DNA of 64,000 nucleotides, from NCBI GenBank assembly GCA_009760855.2, contig WPIO01000069.1:60001-124000 (forward strand), read 5' to 3'. The notes under the pieces were generated by a model. The model worked only from the letters and a program-made list of their open reading frames with translations. It did no database searches and was not told where the DNA came from. The stretch comes from Cristatella mucedo (lineage: Eukaryota; Bryozoa; Phylactolaemata; Cristatellidae). The position numbers and the translations under genes were made by a program. Below are positions 20,560 to 31,003 of the stretch, in pieces. Each line of letters opens with the position of its first letter. The stretch's first letter is position 1.

Positions 20560-21846
20560 TTTATTAATATTTTAGATCTTTGCAATACTTCTTCAACTAT
20601 TTGAATAATTCTTGCAAATCTAAAATGATCTTTCTCTTCAACTACTTTTATTTCTACTTTTTTTTATATAACATTCTATATCATACCCATTTCCTTTTAT
20701 TTTATTAAATCTACCATAATCAGAAATTATATTAAACTCAAAATCAAAGTAATTTTCATCTTTAAGTAAAAACATAAAAAGTGGTTCTCTAGTTGGCATC
20801 TCAAATTCAAACTTTGCAGGTATTCTAACATTTCCTGCTGCTATGTAATCTATAGGTGCGTCATAGCAATTTAAACCAGGAATATAAGTTTCGAATTCAG
20901 AATAGAAACATCTTCTTAGTTTTAAAACATATAATCCAAGTAATAGAGCAAGTGCTTTTTGCACACTTTCTCTTGGAGAAATACATGTAACCATTAATCT
21001 CATTTTTTTCATATTAATTTTAAACGCATTCCAAGTACCATGCCCATCAGCAGCAGAAACCCCTCTACTTGAAATTGCATTTGAATTATCAGCAGGACCA
21101 GCAGAACTTATTCCTGTCATAATAGCATTATAATCATTTCCATCAACCCTGGTCATTTCAAGAGTAAATTGTGTTTTGTAAATAATTTTATTCATATCTG
21201 CACAGAATCCAGAAATTCTTGATAAAGGTAGTGAAATACTGAACTTACCTTGGTTATCTGCAAGAACATTATATAATCCTCTTCCATAAATAAATCCAAT
21301 GTTTCTATCAGTTGCAACTGAAGCATTAGGACTAATGTAAGGATGAAGTTTAGGGTTAGTATTTGCATCATTAAACACATATAATCAATCCCACTAGCTT
21401 TGTCTTTTTTCCACTAGTTGCAGGTCCTTCTGTTCTATTATAATCATTTGGGTAGCATAGAAGCCCCATAATTGTTGAAACAGTTCCTATATTTTGCGTT
21501 ACAGATTCAAGCTCTTCAGCACCAAGTCTAACTCTCATAGAGCTAAACAACCAAGCGCCTTATTGTTAATTAGTCCAGCAGTAATATTACGATTAGGAGG
21601 GCCATAAACACCATTTACAGCATTTTAAACTTGTATTTGCCCTTAAAGAAGAAGATAACCATCTGACAAAACATAGCATGTTTGTTGTTCAGCAGAAACA
21701 TTGAATGTAACTAATTTATCATGAATAGCATCAGTTTCATTTCCATTAGTTTGGTAGAATCCTTTAAATTGATAATCCTTAATTTTATAATCAGGAAAAT
21801 CAGGATCACTTATATCGAGTATAGTATTCATAGGTGCGCTCGCCAT
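20560..21846 (-). pseudogene. Polinton major capsid protein (double jelly-roll)
   Basis: It builds the hexon-like capsid shell. It starts with ATG at 21846. The N-terminal jelly-roll region has LINNKAL (about 21570) and RVRLGAEELESV (about 21520), the positions where Polinton MCPs show a conserved Asn-Asn and a strand ending in Ile-Glu. The piece FSISLPLSRISGFCADMNKI (about 21190) corresponds to the family's conserved Pro-Leu and Gly-Phe segment. The second jelly-roll ends with PTREPLFMFLLKDEN near 20760. Stops near 21645, 21627 and 21550 and a frameshift near 21560 break it; from 21378 to 20638 it stays open for 246 codons. It spans about 400 codons, shorter than adenovirus hexon. Confidence 0.7.
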
Positions 21847-21879
21847 TCTTTCTCTATATAAAAAACTAAAAATTATTTT

Positions 21880-22056
21880 TTACTTTTGAATATATAATTC
21901 AGCTCCAGTTATATTTCTCATCATTCCACCATATCCATCAGGCCTTGTTCTCTCTCCAGTTGGTATAACTGATTTGATTACTTTCTCAACATCTTTATAT
22001 GTCTTTTGATCATTTTCTTTAGGAGTTTCTAAATATTCTTCTACTTCTTCTTCCAT
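21880..22056 (-). CDS. Small protein, 58 aa, just upstream of the MCP
   Basis: The frame is intact, starting at ATG 22056 and ending at TAA 21880. It is acidic at the start (MEEEVEEYLE) and ends with a Gly-rich piece (GYGGMMRNITG). Its ATG lies only two bases after the stop of the gene upstream, so the two were probably co-expressed. It sits immediately before the MCP. I do not recognise the family; a small capsid-associated protein is possible. Confidence 0.55.
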   Translation of the reverse strand: MEEEVEEYLETPKENDQKTYKDVEKVIKSVIPTGERTRPDGYGGMMRNITGAELYIQK

Positions 22057-22058
22057 TT

Positions 22059-22467
22059 TTACTTTACGACTTTTTTAGTTTTTGGTTTAAGTTTCTCAAG
22101 CATAGATTCTTTAATCATAAGATCCAACTCTTTCAACTTTCGATCATAATCTTCTTCTTTCTTTCGTTTCTCAAGTTAATATTCTAATTCTTTCTTTCTT
22201 TTTTCTTCTTCAAGTTTATCATCCACAACTCTTCGTTTATTAGCATATTCTTGACCTATTTTTTTCTTTTTTAGTTTTTAATTCAACTAGCTTTCTTGCT
22301 TGATGCATTTCAATTCCTTTATTAGCAATGTTCATACTTTGACCAGTTAATCCAGTTAAAAGAGGTGTTACTTTTAAAACACCATCTATTACTTTAACTA
22401 ATACTCCAGCTCCACAATGTTTACCTCCTCTTATGTTTCCATGCCCAATCCTTGCTTAACTTCCCAT
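22059..22467 (-). pseudogene. Basic N-terminus plus coiled-coil protein
   Basis: It starts at ATG 22467 with a Gly-, Arg- and His-rich piece (ARIGHGNIRGGKHCGAG), then a hydrophobic helix (VLVKVIDGVLKVTPLLTGLT), then a long Lys/Glu coiled coil. An in-frame TAA falls at codon 4, a frameshift near 22265 and a TAA near 22180. The Gly-Arg start followed by an amphipathic helix recalls adenoviral minor core or membrane-lytic proteins in general form only; no homology is claimed. It precedes the 58-aa gene and the MCP. Confidence 0.45.
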
Positions 22468-22498
22468 TTCTCTATATTAGTTTGAAATTTCTATTGTA

Positions 22499-22690
22499 GC
22501 TACAACAACTGTTAACCACATTTTCATGCTGACCCTGTGCATGTCACCCCTAATCCCGTTGTTTATCAAGCATGATTTTACTCACGGTTCAATCGCTTTT
22601 CCCTTTGCAGCAAATGTAAAGCGCCTAGAAAGAGATTGAGTTCTCTGAGGGCGTTTTATCAAGTGCATTATTGTTATTGTTATTGAATTA
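22499..22690 (+). mobile_element. CR1/L2-like tail, short copy
   Basis: Only the 3' UTR and tail are present: CATGCTGACCCTGTGCATGT, then the hairpin GCGCCTAGAAAGAGATTGAG and a TTGTTATTGTTATTG end. It is truncated before any coding part. It inserted upstream of the gene at 22467 and cuts the end of the third penton-like gene. Confidence 0.9.
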
Positions 22691-23494
22691 ATTCTTCTTC
22701 CATTTTAGTCTGTTGAAGTAATTTTAAAAGTACTCAATGATTCTATATCACCCTTTGTTGGTAATTATAATATATTTGGAATATGTAAATCAACTTTTTC
22801 TCCAGGGGCAATATCTCTAGCGTCAATAGTGTATAAAGATGAAGATTGTTCTAAAAATCCTTCTTTTTTTCTATATAAATCATTTCTGGATCAACTAAAT
22901 CACAATCAACACTTATCCATTTTAGATCACTATTCTGATTTAAATTCATTTTATTCCATGCTTTATAAGTACCAGCGAAATAGTGTGATTTTTCATTTAT
23001 TTTAGATTCTCTGCCGCTAATATAATCATAATCAGGAGAAAATGATCCTTGTTCATTTGATTTAAACCCTAATGTATCTCCGATGCTATTAATAGCATTC
23101 GGTGTATTATTTTCTAGTAAAACAACAAATTCACCTAATACTTGCATGACTATTGTATCACCTTCTCCAACACTAAAATGTATTCCAGTACTATCTGTTC
23201 TCGAAGAATTGTAATAAGCTCCCATAGTACTTAATGATTTTTTTAATGCTGTAACAATCTTAGAAGTATCGTAATATCCTTCTGGAATTGAAACAGAGAA
23301 GTTATTCGCGGAAATGGAATTTTGTTTAAACCAAAGCATATCATTTTTTAGAAAGACGCCACTTGATATTTTTTGTATAAGTAAATTCTAGTCTTCTCAA
23401 TCCAACTTTATTATAGCCAGATTTATAACCAAGCATTATTGGAGGGTAGTTAGTTTTATAATCTGTGTTACTAGTTTTTGTTAATCTTAAAGTC
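22691..23494 (-). pseudogene. Penton-like minor capsid protein, paralogue 3
   Basis: The gene begins near 23494, overlapping the end of the upstream paralogue. Landmarks are a start strand with LRLTKT, then PPIMLGYKSGYNKVGLRRLE, a Pro-Glu-Gly turn in VSIPEGYYDTSKIV (about 23290), the motif IGDTLGFKSNEQGSF (about 23070), and WISVDCDLVDPEMIY (about 22900). A C-terminal part with ITSTD is then cut by the retrotransposon tail. A frameshift near 23350 and a stop at 22851 break it. The layout of single jelly-roll strands resembles a conserved Polinton family placed next to the MCP and usually called penton. I judge this from layout, not from an alignment. Confidence 0.55.
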
Positions 23495-24438
23495 ATTTCT
23501 ATGTAATTTTACTTTTTTAATAGCTAATGTTTCTACAACATCTGTTATTGTATCAACTCTTTTTTCACTTTGGTCTGTTAAAGTAATTTTAAAAGTACTC
23601 AATGAATCTATAACACCCTTTGTTGGTAAGTATAATACATTTGTAATATGTACATCAACTTTTTCTCCTGGTGCAATATCATTAGCGTCAATGACATATA
23701 AATATGAAGATTTTTCTAAAAACCCTTGTTTTTATTCTATATAATTCAGTTCTGGATCAACTAAATCACAATCAACACTTATCTATTTTACACCACTATT
23801 ATCAGGTAAAACCATTTTGTTCCACGCTTTATAAGTTCCAGCGAAATACATTGATTTTTTCAATTGCTTGGTAAGGAGTTCCTCCAAGCATATCACGATC
23901 AAATTTTCCTTGTTCATTTGAGTTAAAACCTAGCGTATCTGCAATAGTATTAAAAGCAAATCCGACAGGTTTATTAGGAATAGAATTAGTTCCAAGAAAA
24001 ACAACAGCGACAGCGTCACCTCCTACTTGCGTAATTATTTTATCATCTGTATCAACACTAAATTTTATTCCATGCGGATTGCTTGGACCAAGGATTGGAG
24101 ACGCAGTACCAGCATTATTTTTCTTAGCTGCAAAAGCTGTGTTTAAAGCAATAACAGTTTGTTACTGTTAAACTTTCTTGAAGTTTTAGCTTTTAAAGCA
24201 CCATCTTTTTCTCCTGTTCCAAAATCAATGGCAATATAAGTAGGATCATTAACTGTCATAGAAAACTTAAACCGAAGCCTGTCATTTACATTTTTAACAA
24301 TATTTGATATTGCTCTATTCGCATAAGTAAATTCTACTCTTCTCAAACCAGCTTTATGATATCCTGAGTTTTCTCCTAACATAATTGGAGGATTTGATGT
24401 CTGAAGAAGATGTTCCCGTTAATCTTATAGTAATTCCT
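23480..24438 (-). pseudogene. Penton-like minor capsid protein, paralogue 2
   Basis: It is clearly the sister of the gene at 22691-23494. It has PPIMLGENSGYHKAGLRRVE (about 24400-24340), ADTLGFNSNEQGKF (about 23940), ISVDCDLVDPELNYIE (about 23780) and a C-terminal part IDSLSTFKITLTDQSE (about 23600). At least three frameshifts or stops interrupt it (near 24160, 23860 and 23740). Its last codons overlap the ATG of the next gene, as do the ends of its own upstream neighbour, which suggests a tight operon-like stack made by tandem duplication. Confidence 0.6.
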
Positions 24439-25080
24439 TATATTTGAATTCGATAATTTCTATAACAGCAGCAATTTGTTCACCACCAAAATCTAACTTT
24501 TTCAAGTTTTGATCAGTAATTTTAATAGTTATATCACTAATATATTCAGTAGAAGCATTATTATATTCAGGTGTAGTTTGTTCATATACCATTGTATCCC
24601 ACGGATAGAAATCAAATTGAAACTTCTTAAAGCTTGAGTTTCATTTCCATTTATAAAACTTGTTCCTGGTGCAACCAAATTACAATTCACAAGAGTAAGT
24701 TTGAAATCAGCAATACTTACCTGATCCTCTGAATAAAACCTTTTGTTAGGGGTGCAAATAGTTGGTGTAATAGTAGGATATGCTTCTAAAAACTTAGTAT
24801 CAGTTGTGTAAGCAGGTTTAGTAAAACCAAGTACTTTAGAAATAGAAGATTTACTTGCAATAAAACTCCAACCAACAGGCATACAAATCCATGAGTGTGT
24901 AGTACCAGTATCAACACCAACTAAAAATTTATCGGTTGTGGATCCTGTTTGAGTAATATCATTATTAATTTAATCAACAATACCGGTATTTAAGTCATAA
25001 CTTTCCACAGTACAAATTCCTGGTTCTATTATTACAGTTTGTTCTAATCCGCCAGAACTACTATAAAAAAAGTATTATTA
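24439..25080 (-). pseudogene. Penton-like minor capsid protein, paralogue 1
   Basis: This is the most diverged of the three tandem copies. It keeps a Pro-Gly turn (VIIEPGICTVES, about 25030), the LGF motif (KVLGFTKPAYTTD, about 24820), FKLTLVNCNLVAPG (about 24690) in place of the VDCDLVDPE of the other two, and a C-terminal ITIKITDQNLKKLD. An in-frame TAA near 24970 and a frameshift near 24590 break it. The piece 24529-24882 stays open. The old element's relic at 3380-4258 matches this copy best, so the duplication predates the split of the two elements. Confidence 0.5.
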
Positions 25081-25240
25081 GTAGTAATATTTTTTAGAGT
25101 TAATTCCAACAAACTTCTTAAAACAAACTTTAAAACTTTTTAACTTTTACTTCAGCTTTTTAAACTGTTTTAACTTTTTTTAACTATCTTTTAACTTTAA
25201 CTGTAACTTTTACTTTACTTAACTCAACTCAAACTTTTTA
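25081..25240 (-). repeat. TTTTAACTTT-rich low-complexity tract
   Basis: About 150 bases are made of variants of TTTTAACTTT, TTTAACT and TTACTTT. On the - strand they would code for a Lys-Val repeat (KVKVTVKVK). The tract lies between an N-terminal frame and the first penton-like gene. It is either a decayed Lys-rich linker of one gene or simple slippage DNA. Confidence 0.6.
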
Positions 25241-25409
25241 AAACAAATTTTTTGTTTCTCAATAAAATAGGAGTATTAATATGTAAATTAAGTAAATTAT
25301 TATTTCCAATAATATTAAATACATACCCTTCTTTACTTGATTGATTAGTTTTTCTAATAACTTCAACATTTTTAAGTATATCTTGTGCGACTTTCAAAAG
25401 ATCACTCAT
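25224..25409 (-). CDS. Short N-terminal frame before the penton-like genes
   Basis: An ATG at 25409 begins 61 codons with a charged helical start (SDLLKVAQDILKNVEVI) and a middle piece GYVFNIIGNNNLLNLHINTP. The frame ends at the low-complexity tract. It may be the original N-terminus of paralogue 1, since no good start is seen after it, or a separate small gene. I do not recognise it. Confidence 0.4.
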   Translation of the reverse strand: MSDLLKVAQDILKNVEVIRKTNQSSKEGYVFNIIGNNNLLNLHINTPILLRNKKFVLKSLS

Positions 25410-25444
25410 TTCTATATATAAAATAAAAGATTATTTATCTTTGC

Positions 25445-26273
25445 AACATAAGATTTTGGTGTTTTTCTTGATCTAGCTTAATAATCTACAGCAGCACTGA
25501 TTGAATTCACCCCTCCTTTGCTTCAAGCAGCAAGCTCTCTCAACCATAAATCAATCTTACTAAATACTTCTTTATCGCTCTCAGCAAACACTGGAACAAT
25601 TTCCAATCCTACTCCAGATTTAACTTTTAATCCTTTTATATGATCAAGAATACTTTGTTCTTTTGTAGACCTTTTATCTTTCCCATCCAACTCTACATAG
25701 ATATTGTGAAGTCTCTCTTAAATTTTATTTTCTGTAATTCCTTGTATATATTCTTTCACTACACATCGAATTGCTCCTGAAATTTCTTATTTAATAAATT
25801 CAATTAATTCTTTCCTAATATCCCACGGGTGTTTTTCAAATAGAATTGTAGGTAAACTAGTTTATGTAACACTTGTAGAAAGAAAACTAGTTTTACCTTT
25901 CAATTCTTTTATGTTTGCTTTTTTCATCTTTGGAGTACTAGGGGCAACTGCTGATGATAAACTGGTTTCATCTTTAAATTCTTTTATATTTGCTTATTTC
26001 CTTCTTGGAGTAGTAGTTTCATATTTAAGTTTTTTTTATATTTGCTTTTTTATTCTTTGGAGTACCAGTAGTTGGATTAATTCTAAGACTTTGCGCTACT
26101 AATTTTTGAACACCATCAATAATTTGTCTTATTTCTGGATTAGCCGCACGAGTCATTGCTTGATTTACTCTTCTAATTGCTCTTTGAGGTTTTCCAGATT
26201 CAACATCAGTGACAGCTTTTTTCAAAACAGAAGAAATATCTTGTGGCGCTTTAAGTTCTATTACCTTTTCCAT
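25445..26273 (-). pseudogene. Virion-type gene with internal TPK-ANIK repeats
   Basis: The gene starts at ATG 26273 and stays open to 26025. The N-terminal part (KAVTDVESGKPQRAIRRVNQ) is matched by the old element at 2815-3071. Then come two or three copies of a short linker of the form TPKxKKANIKExK (26040, 25970 and 25910). The C-terminal half has KHPWDIRKELIEFIK (about 25835) and VELDGKDKRSTKEQS (about 25690), after stops at about 26025, 25863 and 25788. It is basic overall. The function is unknown; conservation beside the ATPase in two elements argues for a real virion or packaging gene. Confidence 0.55.
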
Positions 26274-26279
26274 TAGTTT

Positions 26280-26560
26280 ATTACTTTGAATTTGAATGAC
26301 AAGTTTCGGTCTTATTATTATAAGTTTTTCAATATCACCTTTACATTAATCTTTTTTTATTCTTCTAATGCACGTTCATTTAGTTTATGTTCTACTTGAT
26401 CTCTAGCAGCCATTTCCGCTTCAATTCTTGCCATCTCTTCATGTTGCTAAGTAAACTTGCCTTACGTAATTTTTCTAAATTATAAAGTAAGTTTTCTAAA
26501 TGAAGTGCTTTTTGAACACTTCCTTCATATGGTCTATTTCTCCTTTGATATAACTTTCCG
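26280..26560 (-). pseudogene. Coiled-coil fragment downstream of the ATPase
   Basis: The - strand has a charged helix (MARIEAEMAARDQVEHKLNE, about 26380-26440) flanked by frames full of stops. It may be the C-terminal extension of the ATPase or a small separate gene. The old element has a charged helix in the same place (2530-2726). Confidence 0.4.
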
Positions 26561-27249
26561 ACTATCATTCCTTTCCTATTAAGTATTAAAAATAGTTACT
26601 AGTCGCTTTCCTTCTTCATCAACAGATCAAAATCTTCCCTCATCCTTAGTTTTGGTTTAGTCTATAACACAATATCCAAATCTTTTCCCAGTACTAGAAT
26701 CAACCCGATCTTTGGATTTTTTTCTATCTATATTACAAACATATGACTCACGAATATATTAAATATAATTATTATATTGTTTGAATACTATAATCAAATG
26801 TATATTATTCCTACTTTTTCGTTTAGGTATTCTTGTAAATCTGTGAGCAAGAGAGAATACATTCATTCCTTTAAGTCTTCCTTTGGTAAAATAATCTAAT
26901 ATCTTTGTTAGATCTTCAGACATAAGATCATCTAATGCTATAATATTTTTACAATTCTTATATGAATCAACATCTGGCATTTCATCTATTCCATTAATAC
27001 AAACGTAAGAAGGATTGTCGTTTGTAAATGACAAAAAACCACGATATAGTTTTTGATCTAAACTTGATGCGATAATAGTACAAGCATCATACTTTCACCT
27101 TCCAAAAAATATCCCATTCATTATTAACTGAGATTTGCCACTTCCACTTGGTCCTATAACTAACGCCCTAATTGGTACTTTAGGTAATGGATCTTTGTGA
27201 CCAGTAGCAATATCTTGACTGATATTAAAAGCTTTACTTTTCAAGACAT
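26561..27249 (-). pseudogene. Polinton packaging ATPase (FtsK/HerA-A32 type)
   Basis: Walker A is VIGPSGSGKSQLIM at about 27165-27125, with the Lys and Ser in place. Walker B is KNIIALDDLMSED at about 26955-26920 (four aliphatic residues then Asp-Asp). A sensor-type piece VFSLAHRFTRIPKR follows. The start is probably ATG 27249, though a one-base shift separates it from the main frame. A TGA near 27095 (after GR), a TAA at 26759 and a stop in VIDxTKTK break the gene. The enzyme would drive packaging of element DNA into capsids. The P-loop survives here, unlike in the old copy at 1827. Confidence 0.85.
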
Positions 27250-27279
27250 TCTATATTAATTTTTTTTATATTTATATAT

Positions 27280-28770
27280 ATGGAAATGTATTTCATTAAG
27301 TTTAAGAGACTGACTGATACAATCCATGAAGAGCATGTTGAAGTAGATAGCATGAAAGGATTACGAGGAATTGAAGAAGGAATTTGTACAGTTTACAATA
27401 AAAAGGTAATCAAAATTTGTTGGACTAAGAAGTACTCCAGTTGCTGTTGGTGAAGGATCTTTATCTCAAGGAAGAAGGATTGGAAGAAGTGTTGGTGAAG
27501 GATCTTTATCTCAAGGAACGGGTCGTCGCAGACGAGCTGAACTCATATACCGAAACCTCACACCTTGCTAGTAAGTTCCAGTCTGGCTTTAGAGCTAATC
27601 ACTCCACAGAGTCGGCATTGCTTAGGGTATACAACGACCTACTTAGGAATGCAGACATGGGTAGAGTGTCGTTGCTTGTTTTGCTCGATCGTTCAGCAGC
27701 TTTTGATACCATCGATCACAAAGTTCTTCTAGAGCGCCTCTCATCTCGCCTGGGCATCACTGGCACTGCTCTGCAGTGGTTCAGGTCCCATCTCAGTGGG
27801 AGACTCCAGAGTATTGACGTGAATGGACAAAGATCATCTGAAGTACCTCTGAAATATGGAGTACCTCAGGGCTCCGTGCTAGGTCCGGTCCTTTTCACCG
27901 TTTATACTCTCCCTCTTGCTGATGTGATTGCCAAGCACAATCTAGGCTTTCACTTCCATGCGGATGACACTCAGTTGTACCTTTGCTTTGATCCCTCCCA
28001 GCCTTCGAGCACCTCAAATTCTCTCAACTCACTTCCTGCATGGATTGATGACATTCGCCCATGGATGGCAGCAAATTTTCTAAAACTAAACGATGATAAA
28101 ACTAACTTACTAGTTATGGGCAAACCCAGTGTGATTCAGAGGTTGGAAAGGCTGACGCTCAAAATTGGCTCGGCCAGCATATCTCCAGTTGAATCAGCTC
28201 GAAATCTAGGTGTCATATTCCCAAGCAACCTCCCGTTAGACGACCATATCAGCTCCACAGTCAAATCCGCCTCTTTTCAACTTCATAACATAGCTAAAAT
28301 TCGGGCTTAGGATTAGGCTTGGCTGCACTCAAGTTTGGCATAGTCTACTCTGTAACTGAAGCTATTAGGCCAGGCGACAGCAGATGGCAAAGCTGGCATC
28401 TTGGATGGCAGCAGAGTGGCTGCAACTTCCTTGTGCTTGTGCTTGCTGACACTGCATGCTGCCACTAACCACATTTGCATGCTGACCCTGTGTATGTCAC
28501 CCCTAACCATGTTATTCATTTTGTTTTTTTTTCAAGCATGATTTTACTTACCATTTATTTGCATTTCCTTTTGCAGCAAATGAAAAGCGCCTAGAAAGAG
28601 ATTGAGTTCTCTGAGGGCGCTTTATGAAGTGCGTTGTCATTATTATTATTATCAAGGAAGAAGGATTGGGCGAGGAGCAAATAAACAACAAATAATTAAT
28701 GAGATAAAGAGTACGATAGACAAACTAAAAATAAGTAAAATCATCGGCTTTGATTGATATATAAATAAAT
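27280..28770 (+). pseudogene. Basic protein with GEGSLSQGRRIGR repeat, split by a retrotransposon
   Basis: The ATG at 27280 opens a frame of about 50 codons (VDSMKGLRGIEEGICTVYNK) that shifts near 27415 into a repeat region. That region holds VGEGSLSQGRRIGR followed by a second VGEGSLSQG, produced by a 45-bp direct duplication at DNA level. The retrotransposon at 27519-28651 interrupts the second unit, and the frame continues after it with RRIGRGANKQQ and ends near 28750. The gene diverges from the ATPase with about 30 bases between their start codons. The Arg-rich repeat suggests nucleic-acid binding; the family is not recognised. Confidence 0.5.
27519..28651 (+). mobile_element. CR1/L2-like retrotransposon with partial reverse transcriptase
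   Basis: It holds an open frame of the reverse transcriptase palm: AFDTIDHKVLLERLS (motif A, about 27700), VPQGSVLGPVLF (motif B, about 27860) and FHADDTQLYL (motif C, about 27955, with HADD where the family has YADD). The 3' coding end is missing and replaced by about 130 bases of other sequence (28311-28440) before the normal 3' UTR and tail. An 8-bp direct repeat, TCAAGGAA at 27511-27518 and 28652-28659, flanks it and is a good target-site duplication. Confidence 0.9.
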
Positions 28771-28784
28771 AATTATATAAAATA

Positions 28785-29113
28785 ATTAGGTACAAAAAAC
28801 TTTATAGAGGTGTGTTAGCAAGAGATGAACTAACAAAACCATTAGAGAATGAATGTCTTATTTGTAATACAGGGGAATCAGATCTTGCAATATACCATTG
28901 GGTAGCTTTTAAAAAGAGGGTAGTAAGTGTTGGTACTTTGATTCATTTGGAGCTCCCCCAATGCCAGAGGTAATAAGTTACTTTGGTGATATACCATCTT
29001 TTCAAACGTTTCAACTGCAAAAGTTCAATCAAAAAGATTGCGGTAGAAGGTTTTTAATCTTTTTTATACTACTGGATCTAACTGATTTTGGAACAACTAT
29101 GGGATTAATAATC
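28785..29113 (+). pseudogene. Adenain-like cysteine protease of Polinton
   Basis: Polintons carry an adenovirus-type protease that matures capsid proteins. Here a + frame reads YHWVAFKK (catalytic His, about 28895-28920), then after a shift DSFGAPPMPEVISYFGD (Asp position, about 28940-28990), and then FQLQKFNQKDCGR (Gln and Cys, about 29008-29046). The order His, Asp, Gln, Cys and the DSFG-x-PP motif fit the family. The frame is broken near 28925. The catalytic residues themselves appear kept. The fragment is about 110 codons, near the short end for the family, and no start codon is clear. Confidence 0.75.
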
Positions 29114-29143
29114 TAATTTAAACATTTCATTTCCCACTTATAG

Positions 29144-29640
29144 AAATGGAAATCCAAAATAAGAAATTCACAGTTCTTGAAAATGCTTCTGTTTTTATTC
29201 TAAAAGGAAAACGAGCTTGAGTTCACATTGAAGAAAAGGTTTCTAAAGATTCAAAACCTTACTTTAACACAATGGTATACATTACTGAAGAGATGATGCC
29301 TTCAATTCAAGATATTGTAGGAAGATCAAGTTAGAAACTTGAATTCATTAGTTATAATTTGTCTCAAAAATCTACAGTTGGAATAAGAATTGATTTTGGC
29401 ATCAAAGTAAGTTTATTTTTCGATCAAGAAAATAAACAACTGAAGTTCAACGCTATTGTGATGTAGTTCAAAAACTTGGAACTGACTTTTCTATTACAGG
29501 TATTATTGATGGTAGCTATGTAACTAAATGAACTTACAACTTTGAAGAAAGACTTAGTATTAGATTGAAGATTGATCAAGTTATAGTTTATAATTCAGGC
29601 AAACAAAGTGAATTTAATCCTTCTGATTATTAGGTTAAAA
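29144..29640 (+). pseudogene. Unknown Polinton gene after the protease
   Basis: The ATG at 29144 begins a frame with FTVLENASVFILKGKR, then stops at 29219 and 29333 within an otherwise continuous frame to about 29465, after which it shifts. The residues suggest beta strands, with alternating hydrophobic positions. The string FILKGKR also appears at about 940 in the old element. I do not recognise the family. The gene lies beside the protease and so may be virion-related. Confidence 0.4.
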
Positions 29641-29677
29641 AACAGTAAACAAAAAATAAAAATTAGTTGGATTTGTT

Positions 29678-30990
29678 AATAATGATAATAATAATAATAT
29701 TGCACTTGATAAAGCGCCCTCAGAGAACTTAATCTCTTTCTAGGCGCTTTTCATTTGCTGCAAAGTGATACGCAATAGAATAGTACGTAAAATCATGCTT
29801 GAAAAACAAACAAAATGAATAATATGGTTAGGGGTGACATGCACAGGGTCAGCATGCAAATGTGGTTAGTGGCAGCATGCACAGTGTCAGCACGCATAAG
29901 CACAACAAGGACGAATCACAGGGACCCACTAAATGCTGTCCTAAATAGGTGTGTTTGTAAGTTTCTTTTAAATGTGGTCAGGTCAGGGGATGTTCTGGCG
30001 CAGGTCGGGAGGGAGTTCCAGGCTTTGGGAGCATACGAGCTAAATGCACGGTCTCCAAAGGATTTAAGGTTTGTACGAGGTATTTCTAGACTGTTGGATT
30101 CCGAAAAGCGAGTGGTACGATGCTTGGCCTGATGGGGTAGTATATCTGAAAGATAGGCTGGAGCCATAGAATGAAGAGACCTAAAAGTGTGCGACAAAAC
30201 CTTGAAGTCAATCCGTTGCTTCACTGGTAGCCAGTGCAGGTCGACGAGAAGTGGAGTAATGTGGCAACTGCGACGCTCACGACAGACAAGCCTAGCTGCA
30301 GAGTTTTGCACCAGCTGCAATCGCCTGATCGCACATGCTGGGAGGCCAGTAAGCAGTGAGTTGCAGAAGTCGAGACGAGATGTCACGAATGCATGGACCA
30401 ACTTAGACGTGGTATCCTTATCTAAACAAGCCCTAATTTTAGAAATGTTATGAAGCTGAAAATAGGCTGATTTGACTGTGGAGCTGATGTGGTCGTCTAA
30501 CGAGAGGTCGCTTTGGAATATGACACCTAGATTTCGAGCTGATTCAACTGGAGATATGCTGGCAGAGCCAATTTTGAAAGTCAGCCTTTCCAATTTCTGA
30601 ATCACACTAGGTTTGCCCATAACTAGTAAGTTAGTTTTATCATCGTTTAGTTTTAGAAAATTTGCTGCCATCCATGATCGGATGTCATCAATGCATGCAG
30701 CAAGTGAGTTGAGAGAATTTGAGGTGCTCGAAGGCTGGGAGGGATCAAAGCAAAGGTACAACTGAGTGTCATCCGCATAGAAGTGAAAGCCTAGATTGTG
30801 CTTGGCAATCACATCAGCAAGAGGGAGAGTATAAACGGTGAAAAGGACCGGACCTAGCACAGAGCCCTGAGGTACTCCATATTTTAGAGGTACTTCAGAT
30901 GATCTTTGTCCATTCACGTCATCACTCTGGAGTCTCCCACTGAGATAGGACCTGAACCACTGCAGAGCAGTGCCAGTGATGCCCACGCGA
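29678..30990 (-). mobile_element. CR1/L2-like retrotransposon with long open reverse transcriptase
   Basis: The longest open frame of the window (29916-31001, about 360 codons) covers the reverse transcriptase from motif B (VPQGSVLGPVLF, about 30870) through YADDTQLYL (motif C, intact YADD, about 30775) to the C-terminal end SYAPKAWNSLP. It is 5'-truncated before motif A and its first codons read into flanking DNA. The 8-bp repeat GATTTGTT at 29670-29677 and 30991-30998 is a target-site duplication. Being open, it is probably the youngest insertion in the element. Confidence 0.93.
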
Positions 30991-31003
30991 GATTTGTTCA
31001 TTT

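Noticed and set aside
27441-28310. Reverse transcriptase frame of 289 codons as one gene with its N-terminal repeat
   Set aside because: The first 30 codons come from the interrupted Polinton gene, read out of its frame; only the part after 27518 is retrotransposon.
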